From: Antedon bifida
Taxonomy: Eukaryota > Echinodermata > Crinoidea > Comatulida > Antedonidae
Direction: 5' to 3'
Assembly: GCA_963402885.1 (NCBI GenBank)
Contig: OY727097.1
Location: forward strand, 27,459,401-27,523,400
Length of the DNA stretch: 64,000 nt
The translations under genes and the position numbers were made by a program. Shown one piece after another: positions 38,393 to 52,400 of the stretch. The notes beneath the pieces are model-generated. The model was not told where the DNA came from. It did no database searches and saw only the letters and a list, made by a program, of their open reading frames with translations. Position 1 is the first letter of the stretch, and each line of letters begins with the position of its first letter.

Positions 38393-40464
38393 TTATGGCG
38401 TTGGACATTCCGATTTCACGATACACCTGTCCTTGTGTAGCACACGACCAGCTGGGCAGTAGCACCCTGGTTCACACTGTCGGTAGACACAAGAGGCGTC
38501 TAGCTTCTTATCATTGAAGCAAGTCAGTTGGCACTCTGGAGAAGGACCACAATCATCATACAAGAAACCCGGTTCGCACTTTACACCTAGAAAACAAACA
38601 GGGAAACTTTTAATTATTAGGCCTACGTGTTAATTGTATTTCAAAAACAGAAGGACCATATTGGCTTCCAAACAAGTATCCACTATAATCACTAGTTTCC
38701 TTTGCACGTAAAAGTAGAGTAATATCTTCATGTTTTGCAGTACAAAATGACACATTCCCATAAGTTTGCTACTTAGTCTAATAATTAGTCTCCAGAACCA
38801 GACTATCATACATCGGTCCAGACGTTATGATGCATTATGTACCATATCGCAGTACATGCGCTATGAGCTGCAAAGTTGATCTGCGAACAAAATGTACCAA
38901 GTATACATTGTATTATTATGTTTACTTACCGCATTGTGACAATTTTCCATCATAATTCTGAAGATCTACGTTCAGTCTTTCACATTCTGAAACATAAGCT
39001 GATAGAGATTGACAGAAACACGGTTTGTTAATACCACATACGCACGAGTCTTGCATGCAGAGGTAATAGTAGTCATGTGGCTCAACAAACGCATGGCAAG
39101 CAGACAATTGTCCAATTACAATGTCTTCACATTGAGTTCGCGCGTAATCAAGAACATACTGCGGTTTCCCGACGCAAGCTGGGAAATATTCCCTGGTGAT
39201 GACGTTATCGTTGATGTCTGGATCTTCTTGAACACTTTCATCTTTACAATGCCTATAACCTTTGACCTTCCAACTGTGTACCAATTCTTCGACACTTTTT
39301 GATGGCAGTTTTTGTCGTGTCAATGAATCATCCTTCTTATCTTTATTCATATTCCCACACAGTCCTTCCATCATTCCACTGTAGTGGCTTGGTACATAAA
39401 TAGTTACTTTTCCATCTTCTTTCCAGATGAGTTTTACGCCACGATTAGTTATAACAGACACACCCATTGTACCAAATTCAGATATAAGGACATTTTGTGG
39501 ATTGTCATGCAGATATGGCAGTTGTACTGGTTTACCGGACACTGTCACAGACCCGTTGAAGTCAATATAAACCAAGACACAACCAATATTCAGATAAATA
39601 GCCTTCTCTGTGTAGTTTTGATTATGTTCAATTTGAATTGAAAAATTGCCTGTGACGTAATCTCTGGCCATTGTATAACGACAATCGCCATTGGCCAGAA
39701 ACGAGTGGTCATCAAACGTCCATACTTTTTTGTTTGGCAAGATTATACACCTTGCTGGATCTGAAAGAAGAACACACAAAAATGTTATTCAAACGTCTCA
39801 GAACATACTTAATTATTAACAATAATGATCTAGGCCTATCAAATTGCATTCTCTTACCTGACAGGCACGATGGGCAACAAGTCCCAGGAAAGTGAAATGA
39901 TTGTTCATTCTATAAAACAACAAATATTTTCTATATTGAATTTTTATCTTTAGAAGTTTGATACACCACTAAAGCTCTGTCTACACAAACTTTATGTGAC
40001 AAAAAAATGTGATGTGGCATGATGATGTCATCACTACCATATTTTGGCATATCACTACCGTATTTGAGTACATCACACTTTTTTTGTAAAACTAGTTTTA
40101 TAGTGTAGACAGAGCTCACCATAATATAATATTACATTTTCCTTCCCAATCCCCAATACATGAATATGTCAATACCTCAGAACATTCTAAAACTGGACAC
40201 GTTTTTTGAACGCATTTCGGCCGACCGTCGACGCAACTACACTCTGAACAATTTTCACCAGACCACCTTTCACCAACCTATTCAAACATTAACATTAAAA
40301 TACAGTATAATTTAAACAAATATTGAATTCCACAAAATTAGTCAATTTCATTAAAGAAAGGTTTCTTGAAAATATTCAAAACTAGTGAAAAAAAAACGTG
40401 AAGCTACTAAAATGTTGCTTACTCACCCTGTACACTACATCGTGGTGTGTGCAATAACTTATAT
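38393..40464 (-). CDS. SVEP1-like: Mosaic gene exons 26-30: VWC, VWD, C8 and TIL domains
   Basis: The VWC domain is built from a 38-base micro-exon (40427-40464), exon 27 (40176-40277) and exon 28 (39858-39909), ending TCCPSC. Exon 29 (38930-39760) encodes a whole VWD plus C8. It starts CIILPNKKVWTFDDHSF, keeps GLCGNMN and lacks the GDPH self-cleavage motif. Exon 30 (38393-38586) encodes the TIL domain (CEPGCYCPAG) and the stop. The phases continue from the pentraxin part without a break. Confidence 0.8.
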
Positions 40465-43400
40465 CTATGGAAATAATGTTTTCAAATATAACAATATATA
40501 CATATATAAGAACAATAAATGGACATGCATGATAGTAAATATGCATTTACGAAATAATGGGTTTTCATATACATCCGCAGCAACAGCAAGTAACTCGCCA
40601 TTTACAGCATCGTGCCTAAACGAAGTCTCATTTGTGGATTGGAAGTGTGAGCATGAGAAGGTCAGGATTGAACCCCGGAGCTTGAGATTAGATGGCAACA
40701 ACCAAGCTAATACCCCACTTGTTGCACTTACCTTTACAAGTTCTTCTGTCTGGTTGTAAAGCAAATCCATCCCTACAGGCACAGTGCAATGATCCTGGGT
40801 CGTTATAGCACTGATGGTCACAATTCCCATTATCTTTCAGACATTCGTTCACATCTAAAAAACAAACAAAAGCTTAAAGTTTAACATTTTAGAAATTTCA
40901 CAAGAATTGAATAAAGCATGATATCACACACATAATAGGAACCTTTCAATTTGTGACGACATATAGGACGTAGGCATTGATGTCTCGTCGGTTGTCGTCT
41001 GTGCCAAGTAATAGAGTGAGGAATAGAGCGCCAACTTTCCCGCGTGCGAACAATGAATCGAAAACTCCTTAAGGTCTGTCTACACCATCAAACTACTTTA
41101 ACAAAAAACGTGTGATTTGCTCAAATATGGTAGTGCTATGCCCAAATATGGTAGTGCTATGACATCATCATGTCGATATATGGGCACATCACATTTTGTG
41201 TCACATAATGTTTGATAGTGTAGACAGAGCTTTAGTATGCCTGTAGAACATATTACATATGTCGTATCATGTCTCTGTCTTTCATTACTGAACATTTAAT
41301 GAGAAACATTACCATATTGACACGTTTTTCCCGATCGACCTACAAGGCATTCACATATCGCTTTGCCATCCTTTGTTACACAAGACCCGCCATTTAAACA
41401 GTTCGTCTGCTGAACTGCACACATGTCTGTTTTGTTTTCACATCTTAGACCTACAAACATAAAAAATATTCATGTTGGTACAGGAACAAGTGATAGGTTG
41501 ATGGAATATATACATTCTATCCAACCAGAAAAGTATTAGGAAAAGAGATCTTAATTATATTTAAGAAACGTAGAATGATAAATGCTTGATGCTATGTTCT
41601 ATGATGTCGACAGTTCCGCGTCAAGTATTTCAGAAACTAAACTATCAAACTTTATGTGACAACAAATGTGATGTGCCCATATATGGACACGATGACGTCA
41701 TATCACTGCCATATTTGGGCACATCAAATATTTGTTGTCAAACTAGTTTGAGAGTGTAGACAGAGTTTAAAAATTAGTACTAACCATGGTATCCTGGTTG
41801 GCAGATGCAGAAAAACTCTGAAGTTCCATCCAGACATTGGGCATCATTTTTACAAGATTGTGAATCGCAGAAGGAACTGATCAGTTCACAGTGGTGACCT
41901 TGATAACCGATAGGGCAGTGGCAAATGTAGCCAATTCCGAAGTTTTCACATGATCCTCCATTTAGACACGGTGAGATGAAACACTGGTCCACATCTAAGG
42001 AATAAACATGTATGGAACGCTGTGAATGTATTTGATGCCCATAGGCCTACTTTCTACCTAGCTACTCATGTCCATATCGTTCCTCCTTCTATGCTGAACC
42101 TTTAAGGGACTCCTCTTGGACAAAACAAAATGTCCCCTAAATATGGGTGTCCTCTAAAAGGGCATTGCCCCTCCCCCTTCTCCGTTACATGGCAAAGTGT
42201 CCCCTTAATAGGGGTGTCTCTCTCCTATGTCTACGAAGATCCTTACCATGACATACATATGAATTGTACGTAGGTAGTAAACCGCCTTGGACCGTGGTTG
42301 CAATGAGAGGCCATGCAAGAGCATTTCCGTACATCCCACAGCTTGAGGACGATACCAAACGTTTTTCCAAAGATAGCACGTGATCAAAAACGTTTACCTA
42401 GATAATTAAAGCATATTGTTATTGTTAAATACAAATTAATAGCACGGTGCTTTCAATGAAAGATATTGTTCTCTTGGTGTCGTTTCCTGAAAGGTATACT
42501 GTAGTTTTTGTAAACTCTTGCATCAATAAAAAAAGAAAAACAACAGCCGAGAGTTTGCAGATAACCAAGCAAAAGAGTCAAGAAAACTGGCTACTACAGT
42601 TACAGTTAAGCTTGGTTACCACTAGGACGCAACGCAAGCGAGTTGACCAATGACAAGCGACAGTTCAAATAATTCATCGCTTGTGATTGGTCAAATCTCT
42701 TACGTTGCGTTACGTCGTTGTGTTGCGTCTCTAGTGGCAACCACGTATTAGTGGTGTATTTAACCATGGATTAAAGAATAGAAGGATATGCATCGACGTG
42801 AGATCAAGGGTTCCTTGATTCTCGCCGACAGACCGCGGACCGCCCACAATGTTACAGTTTAATTAACCGCATGGTAACAACGAAACGGTCGCGTGCCTAA
42901 TATATTGTTTACTGCACATGTGCAACGACATTTAACCTTGTTGGCTACGCTTATTTCGCGCGTTCCTTGGTGGCATGATGTTTTAGCGCTAGCAACAAAG
43001 GTGACGAACACTTTATACGACGACGAATTTAGTTTAATCTTTCTGATACCAAATAAAAACAATACTATATATATATATATATATATATATTGGCTTAGAA
43101 TTGTAGATGCTATAATTGTAATTAGTATAGGTTTCTGCCGCGATTGATCTACGCTAATGTTTTTATGAAGTAGCATTTTATGACCTGTAGTAGCCCTACA
43201 TCTGAGACAATAACTATTTGTTGTCTCAGCCTACATGTAAAATTATAAAATCAGCAAGGATACTACAGTAGGCCTAGGCCTTATAGGCTTACTAGTAAAC
43301 CATATGATTTGCCGACATTGATACTGCTTAGGTAGGCCTAGGCTAATCTTAAGTGTAGTAGATACAACGTGTAATCATGATCTATATACTCACCGTTGTC

Positions 43401-46400
43401 TTATTGTGTGAATAATAATAGGTACTAATAATTAATTCGTTATTAAGTTCGAGGCGTATTAAGTTTGCCCTGCGTGTACTTTTCAAAACGACCGCTAGGT
43501 AACGTATCGCAACTATACATAGCCAGCCAATCCCGGATCAGGGATCGCTGTTTTCATTCAATTAGGCCCGGTGATTGGATGTGATATGGATGACATAACC
43601 ACTAGCCAATCACCAGGCACTACAATTTAAATATAATCACATCGATAATTAAGGAGATTTATGAAGAAACCACTGCTTAGCCATAATATTAAAAACACGA
43701 TTGTTGTATGTGTGAACACCGGCCACGCTAACAACATACATGGTCAAATGCATAATTTAATATTCTATAGATTAACGTAATTTTTAATGACAGAAGATGG
43801 CAGGCAAATAATGATAATTCAAATATAAAAATTGCATATTTTATTAATATTACCAACTACTTAAAATTATCAGTCGTAAGAAAGTTAACTTTTCGTAGTC
43901 CGATTGTGATAAAACTAAAACAGAATTGTTCAGCAATATATTTTTGTTGTCAATTAATCATCGACGCAGACATGTCAATAGAACATTCAGACTGCGCATA
44001 CGATTTCTACATGGTTACGGTTTGGTCTCAAAAAATGTAACAGTTGATTCGCAGCGTTCTACAGAGGGCCGCGGTTAGAGACACGGAGTTCAATGAGCGT
44101 GTTTGTTTGATTGGCAGCAGTGCTTTAGTATAGGCAAGCGCGTTGTAAAATCGTTTGATGTCACCGTCGATGCATATCCTTCTATTCTTTAATCCATGAT
44201 TTAACTAACTAAAAAAACAAACAAACAAACCTGACTGATTAGTCCAACGTAGCTTTCCATTTTCACAAATGACCCGCCTAAACTATCTTGCTCTTGTCCA
44301 ATAACGAACATTCCGCCACCTGTAATGAAATTACCCATTTGAACATATCCGCTATTGGCCAATACTGTGTCCAGGTATATCGCCCAGAAGCCGTCAACAC
44401 TATCCCATGTTACACAGACGTGATGTCTAAATCCACTGTGAAAATAACGATTTTAAACAATAAGTAACAACATTCAGTACTTTAGATATGTATTCTTCAT
44501 TTTTCCAATAGTGGTGTCACAAATGCAAATCACGCACGCGCTACATTGACCAATCTACAGTACATGTCACATTTTGATTTTTAAATAACATTTCCAACTC
44601 ACTCATTTGCTTTAACGCCGGTAAAAACGGCCTCTCCATTTATATAAAGTATAAAACTGTTGTAATTCAATATCGTTATAGCATTATCTATTATGCTTCC
44701 ATCTGACAAAGTTGTAGCGTAGGAAATCGGCGTTCCATAGTTATCTGCATCAAATGATTGCATCCAAAATGAGACGGTGAACGCATAAAGATCTGGTAGG
44801 TCTTTGTATATTGCGTATTGAGTTGTATTAGTACTTGAGAAGTGCAAATCGAAGTTTGAACTCAGCTCTGAGAAAAAAAGAAAAGTATCTTTACATTTTG
44901 GGATTGAGTGAAACAGGAAAGACATTGTTTGCAACATTTGATTTTTGGTAAATTGTTCCCGTTGGCTCACATCAAGACGCAATTACCAAAGGAATTCTCA
45001 ATTCTCAGAATGAATCACAAACCCGATTCGGCTGCTGTCATCTGACTGTCGCAAGTGTATAACACATCTTATATCTCAATGACTTGCAATAGTCAGTTAA
45101 GATATACCTAATGACAGCTGTAGAATCGGGTGAATTTTGTCAACTTACTTGCTTGACAAAAAATACCAACGTATCCGAGTGGACAGAGACACCTGAAATC
45201 ACCCATTAAATCCTCGCACTCGCCACCATTATAACAACTGACATTTTCACACCCATCGACCTTTATGGCTACTTCGCAGTTTAATCCAGTGAAACCCGGG
45301 GCACACAAGCATCGATACGAATTGAAATCGTCGACACATGTGCCGTTGTTATGGCATGGTTGCTGTTTGCATTCGTTCACTTCATTGGCACATGTGTGGC
45401 CTTCGTATCCTGGTGGGCAGCAGCAGGTGAAGTTCTGTGTAGAAGTGAAAAATCAAACCAGACAACTCAGTGAGGTTGGCAATAAGCTTGTTTGAACACT
45501 ATTATCGATGGTGTTAATAATTTACAAACACATATGACATATCATACCTACATTTTTTAGTTGGAATCAATGTCATAGTTATAATGAAGATAATTTAGAA
45601 TAAAAGAAAAGAAAAGGAAGGAACTACATTGTAACCGTAAAGCGTGGTTCCCATTAGAGACGCAACGGAAGCGTGTTGACCAATAGCAAGCCACTGTTCC
45701 AATAATCCATCGCTTGTGATGGGTCAAATAAATTACGTTTGCGTTACGTCCTTGCGTTGCGTCGCTAGTGGGAACCAAGCTTAACTAAGGAAAATGAACA
45801 AACACACCAGAGCGGTTCTAATGGCTTACCTGGACACCGTCAAAGCACGACCCGCCGTTCACACACGGATCATTGATACAGTCATCGTAGTTCACGTCAC
45901 AGAACCTACCAGTAAATCCTGCTGTGCATTCACACGTGTAGCTGTCGATACCGTCCACACACTTTGAGTTCACACTACACCGATCTGAATGAATAATAAG
46001 GCGTGGTTCCCACTAGCTACTCAACGCAGGGACGTCTACACAACGCAAGCTGATTGGTCAAATCACTTACATTGCGCTTACGTCTTTGCGTTGCGCAATA
46101 GTGGGAATCAAGCTTTTAAACGTAATATTATTTTTTCTATTTTTTTATTCAAAGTTACGTCATGCTAATAAAGGAATGAAAAAGTGAAAAATAAAAATTC
46201 TAAACTTACTGTTTCGACAGTCATCAATATTAGTCTGACAAGTTCGCCCTTTAAACCCACGTGGACAGACACACCGGAAGTGTCCCCTCCTGTCGACACA
46301 CATTCCATTGTTTTTGCATATTCCAGGTGCGCATTCATTCAAGTCGATTTCGCAGTTATCGCCAGCAAAACCTTTTAGACACACGCATTTATAACCTTCA

Positions 46401-49400
46401 GCCAAATCATAACACTGGCCTTTGTTTCGGCATGGTAATGAAAGACATTCGTTGACAACTGTCGATAAATGATTTATTGATAAATATTATTTCAGTCGCT
46501 GAATTATTGAAGATATTCATTGCTGATCTATAGGATAGTATTCTTAGGCCTACTGTACCTTGACATAACGCCTGAGTCGAAGCTCCCACTTTCAGTGTGT
46601 GCGTTCCTGGAGGGCAGCTAATGCACGTCGACTGCTTACGTATTGGTTGGTATGTTCCCAATGGACATCGTGTACAAGGGGTCAAAGTGCTGAGGGAATA
46701 AGTTCCGGGTTCACATTCTCCTATATCGACAGCAAGAAATTAAGGTAGGAAAATATATATATTATAAAATGTAACAAACGTACAGCACATAATTCAACAT
46801 ACCTTGAATTTTCGACACATTTCCCATAAATTTGTCATTATTAGTTATTGAATTAACATAAATATTTTAAGGTTAAAACACAATAAGGAAATTTTAACAA
46901 CTTTTCTATTTTATAAAATCCATACAGTACCATCCAGAATACATCTACCCTTGCACGCGTACTGTCCGCGGAAAATATTCGGAAAAAAGGCGTTTGTCAA
47001 TATTCCGCGAGGGGTCGAGCAGCTACTTCCTGCTAAAAATCGGACCTCGCGGTACATATTGTATAGTACCATAGCGATCTGCAACATTCAATATGCATTA
47101 ACAACCCTATTTACGATGTTATATAATTAAATATTTCTTGTGTGTAAAACATATAAAACAATGTAGGCCTACCTTGACAATCATCAAATGAAGTGGCCCC
47201 AGGCATTAGCGTCGTTAAGCCATGACATGTGAAACACCTTCTCTGTCTCCCTCTACTTTGGTAGGTCCCAACTGGACATGCTGAACATCTCTCCATTCCG
47301 GTTCTGGAATACGTCCCTGGTTTGCAAGGCCCTAGAAAAACACGGTTTTTAAGAATTTCGAACTTTAAATTGTCGTAAGCATAAATGGTTTCGAACCTCC
47401 TGCTAAGAAAAATATCCACAAACATTCTATAGCATATTTTTTTGAGCATACGTACCTTTGCATTCAAACGAAGACTTAGCATATTCGTAATCGGTAGTAC
47501 TCCCTTCTGGGCAAGATTTGCACGTTTCCTGTGCTTCTTGGTCTTGGTAAAAACCTTTCTTACACCCGATACATGAACCATCACTGTAGAACGTTCCAAC
47601 AGGGCAATTTACTGAAAATAATACAAAAATGTTATAAGATACATAGTATTACAATATACTGTATGTCTATTAAAGCTTGATTCCCACTAGAGACGCAACA
47701 CAAGGCCGTATGACGCAACGCAAGCGAGTTGACCATTGACAAGCAACAATATTCCATGTGATTGGTCAAATCACGTACGTTGCGTTACGTCATTGTGTTG
47801 CGTCTCTAGTAGGACCAAATATAAAACACGTCATTGCGTTGTGTTCACACACACGCACACACCAGAGTCTCACTCTCGACTTTTACCTCCCTGTTTTAAC
47901 TCCGATAACTCGATTAACATAATGTAAGCCTACCCAGAAACCTGGGTTAATAACACCATTTTGTTAATAGCAGATGCAGGACTGTGCAATATACTTACCA
48001 CAAAGTCCACTTTGACTTATCTGTCCCTTCCTACATGATGTACTGACTTCGCTAAAATAAAGTTCAAGATTTGATAGATAAAGGTTTATGTAGGTGCCAA
48101 ATTTGTAAGACAATCTACTGGTTCGAACAGCGTTTTCGATATCGTCCACAGTTTTTTGAACATCTGGATCATCAGGATGTGAGGCCTTGGTTTAGAAAAT
48201 AGCTTTTGTTATTTTGATGTAGTCTTTATAATTTCAGAACGTGTTGTAATGGTATGACGTAATTTACCCTTACCCTTAAAATGACCCTCAAAATGACCCT
48301 CTTCATTATCTAACTTAATGCTGACGAAATAATTAGGCCTAAAGTAGTCTAACCAAAGCCTGAGTCCTAACATTTTTCCTAAACTAGATGGAATTATTTA
48401 TTACCTCCGATCCAAGTAGAATTTTAAACTGCAGGTAATACGTCGCATATGCAGGTCTTGGGTTATATCTAGTAGGTATGTACCTACATGTTGTCTCCGT
48501 AGTCTCTATAGAACAGTTGTAGCAGACATCGTGTATAACTGCACTGAACTTATTTTCAAAAGCTTTAAGGTCGGTTTTTGTCTGGTAGGCACCTTGTTTT
48601 GGACATGGTCGTGTGTAATATGTTAGCCCAACGTCTACAGCCAAACTTCCATTATCTACGGCTGTTAACAATATAATTTAAACACATTTATTAGCTACTG
48701 GAACAACACAGATATGCTACTCATGTATATTCTGTGCCTAGCTTACCTAGATAAATCGACAATAGCCCATGCTCTCCAGAGGGAGAACTGAGATAGGAAA
48801 AGTTAAAAGTTCTTAGCGCACCCCTCTAGCATAATAGACCATTCCGCAACCAGGCTCTCGTTTGTGAAGTTTATTGAGTAACGCAAATAGAGATTTGACT
48901 TACCTGAGCAATCTGGCCACAGTAGATCAGGCTTGTTTGATGAAGAATCAACCCAATTACTGTCTGATAAATGCAATGATAAGAAAATAGTAAATCTTGA
49001 TACTTTATTGTTTACATTACAAGTGAAGTCGTGAAATGTATGATTATTCTAAGGATGATATCACCAACTGCCTTTAAAATCTCGAAGGTAAAAATTTAGA
49101 ATTTGGCTTTGTGTTATGGCTCTTATAGTTTTATTCTTATAATTCAAGATAAACCTACTTCGGCAGTGATACACATCTTCAGTTTCCCGCCAAAATTGGT
49201 AGCCCTGTTTACAGGCGATTCGGTAGACTTGTCTTCGACCTCCTAACAAGGATGTGTGAAGAATGTTGCCATTTCTTGGGGCTTCTTGAAACGAGCACGA
49301 AGTAGCTGGAAAGAGATTAATTTTTGTAATATGTTTATAATGTTCAAAAATGCAACTTACAGTCTGATGTTACTTCAGAACAATGCATTATACGTTTTGA

Positions 49401-52400
49401 ACCAATTTCTACATACTTGCAACAGCCACGTAGAAGTCACAAGAAGCCGTGTTCCCAGAAGAGTCTTTGGCCCTGTAAGACACAAGAACTCTGTCTCCTT
49501 GCTTCACTTCATAACCAGATTGGACATTAGAAGTAATCTCAAATGGCATCCCAGAGTTATCTTCAAATGTTGGTTCCCTCCACGTCACATTGAATGAATC
49601 TTGCGAAGTTTTCATTTCAATGTCTTCCTCACAAAACACTACTACTGGGGCATCAGCATCTATATTACAATTATTTACAATTAGTAGAGGGAATATTAGG
49701 TAAAACACAGATCCATTCCTATTGAATAGTACACGTTTAATTACGGGTCTCTTCCAAGTAGAATCTACTTTTCAGGTGCCTGTGTGAACACAATGTGGTA
49801 CTTAAAAAAATGAGTAATATTTAATATTTATAACAATTTTGATAACTATATGGTCTTGATGACGTGCAATCTTCTCATTACTTGTTTGTTTTCTCTTTTA
49901 ATTTTTCTGTTTTACTGGGCTTTATTTTTTATGTATATATATATATATTTTTTTTATAAATGTTGTATTTTTTATTGTTTGTTATGTGCAATTTGGACCC
50001 CATTGGAAATGGGCTGGTTTTTCCGGCCTAATGGGTGTTCCTGATGCTCGTTATTTTGTCTTTAGTCTGCTTGTTATTTTAATGTTGAGCATCAAATAAA
50101 TTCAATCAATCAATCAATCAATCAATCTATTAAACCTAAAGTGGCTTAAAGTGGAATTGAAGCCAACGGGTATAGAATATAACAAATTTTGATGTTTGTT
50201 GATGAACCGATTGTCATTTGCAGACACAGTAAAACTAATAACATTAAAGGAGACACCTTTGGGCCCCAATAAAGTTTCCCCTTTAAAAATACATGGTCAT
50301 AGTGTTAAAACATATATTTCCCCTCATTTCTTTCACGGGAAGTGTCCACTTAATAGGGGTGTCCTTGTATGCCTGGTTCCCACTATTGATCCAACGCAAG
50401 GACGTAAAGCTTGGTTCCCACTAGAACGCAACGCAAGGACGTAAGCTGCAGTGCAAACGAATTGACCAATCACAAGCGACAGTTCGAATAATATATCGCT
50501 TGTGATTTGTCAAATCACTTACGTTGCGTCTACGTCCTTTCGTTACGTCCTAGCGGAAACCAAGCTTAACGCGCAACGCAACTGATTTGACCAATCACGG
50601 GCGATGGATTATTTGAACTGTCGCTGGTAATTGGTCAACTCGCTTGCGTATCTAGTGGGAACAAGGTTAAAATAGGAGTTTAATGATTTATATTTCTTAC
50701 CGATAACTGTGACATAGAATGAACAAGTAGCTTGGTTACGTTTTTCATCTCTTGCCTTTATTACGACTTTCGTTCGTCCAATTGGAAATTCATTATTTGT
50801 TGTATATGGTGTTGTGTTCTTTCCATTGCTATCTTTCGTAATTACTTTTACTTTAGACGGGTTTCCTGAATTGTCCACCACATTTAGTTTATCCCAGGTT
50901 ACCTTTGCTGTATTCTTTAATGAGTCTGTATTTACAGTGATATCGGGTGGACAGTTTGTTATTGCAGGTGGCTCATTATCTACAAAAGAAAAAATAATAA
51001 TTTAACATCAATGTAATTTATAGCATGAGGTATAAAAAATACCTCCATAATTATAGAACCATATTGGCACAAAAACAGCAAGTTACCATATCCATTGCGT
51101 GGTGATTTATTGTGTGATCTAATGCTTGGTTCCCACTAGGACGCAAGGACGTAACGCAACGTAAGTAAGTAGACCAAGCACAAGCAATGGATTATTCGAA
51201 CTGACGCTTGTCATTCGTCAACTCGCATAAGCTTGGTTCCCACTAGAACGTAACGCAAGGACGTAAACGCAACGCAAGCGTGTTAACCAATGACAAGCGA
51301 CAGTTCGAATAATCCATCGTTTGTGATTGGTCAATTCACTTACGTTGCGTTACGTTCTCGCGTTACGTCCTAGCGGAAACCAAGCTTAAAACTTTCATTG
51401 CATAACTTTAAATAGAATGTAATGTGTGATGTCCATATACACTTAGGTCTGGAGATTACAGTATATAGGCCTAGAAGGAGAACATAAATTTAGAAAGGGA
51501 ATAGTCGATAATTAAAGAATAGTTTCAGAACTATGCTTTTATTCTAGTACTAAATTCAATAATTCCATTCAACTCTACACATTATCTCCAAGTATTCACT
51601 CCTATCCATGGTTGATAATGCTTATGCTTATAAGTACGAACCTATGCATTTTGTAATATTATTGATCGACCACATCTTATTTGCTTGGCACATTCTATTT
51701 TCTTGACCTTTTAAAGCGTATCCATCTACGCATGCTATCATACACACAGTTTTGTATGGCAGAGATGAGTTCCAGCATTCGGCAGGAGTCACCATCATAT
51801 TTGCGCCACCCTTGTGAAGCTTTATGGGACTGCATTCGACGGCTAGGAAAATACAAGATTAAGTAGAATCATTAAGAAAAAGTTAAACATGTTAATAATT
51901 TAATTAATTATCATTAACATTATGACGGTACCATCCTGTAGTCTGTACTTCTCTTGGCCAAGAAGCAGACTACATATTGATATTAATTGAGAAATGTTCT
52001 TTCGAGTTAAATCAAAACAAAATGGGAGAAAACTTCCCGACGTAATTATACACCCGATTCTGTGGCTGTCACGAGACTCTCTGTGGAAGACTGTTACCTG
52101 TCTACCAGATACCTATCTGACTGTATTAAGTACTTTTAATACACGATATCTCTGTCATTAGGTTCCTATCTAGAGACAATGCATAACGTTATAAAATGTG
52201 TAGATATCGTGTATTAAAAGTCAGATAGGTATCTGGTAGACTGGTAACAGTCTTCCACAGAGAGTCTCGTGACAGCCACAGAATCGGGTGAATTATAAAT
52301 CGTGAGCTTTATTAATTAGTACCGTATACATTGTCGTTGTCTCATTCAATTTATTTTTGTTATGAATCTGTATTTCCGATCAGCGTCTTACAGAGTAATT

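Noticed and set aside
40465-40830. A 121-codon minus frame read as one gene.
   Set aside because: It is EGF exon 25 of the mosaic gene reading through its donor into intronic SINE sequence.
42859-43176. Frames of 84-105 codons inside the 1.43-kb TIR element.
   Set aside because: They translate the (ta)n microsatellite and flanks, and no transposase motif is present.
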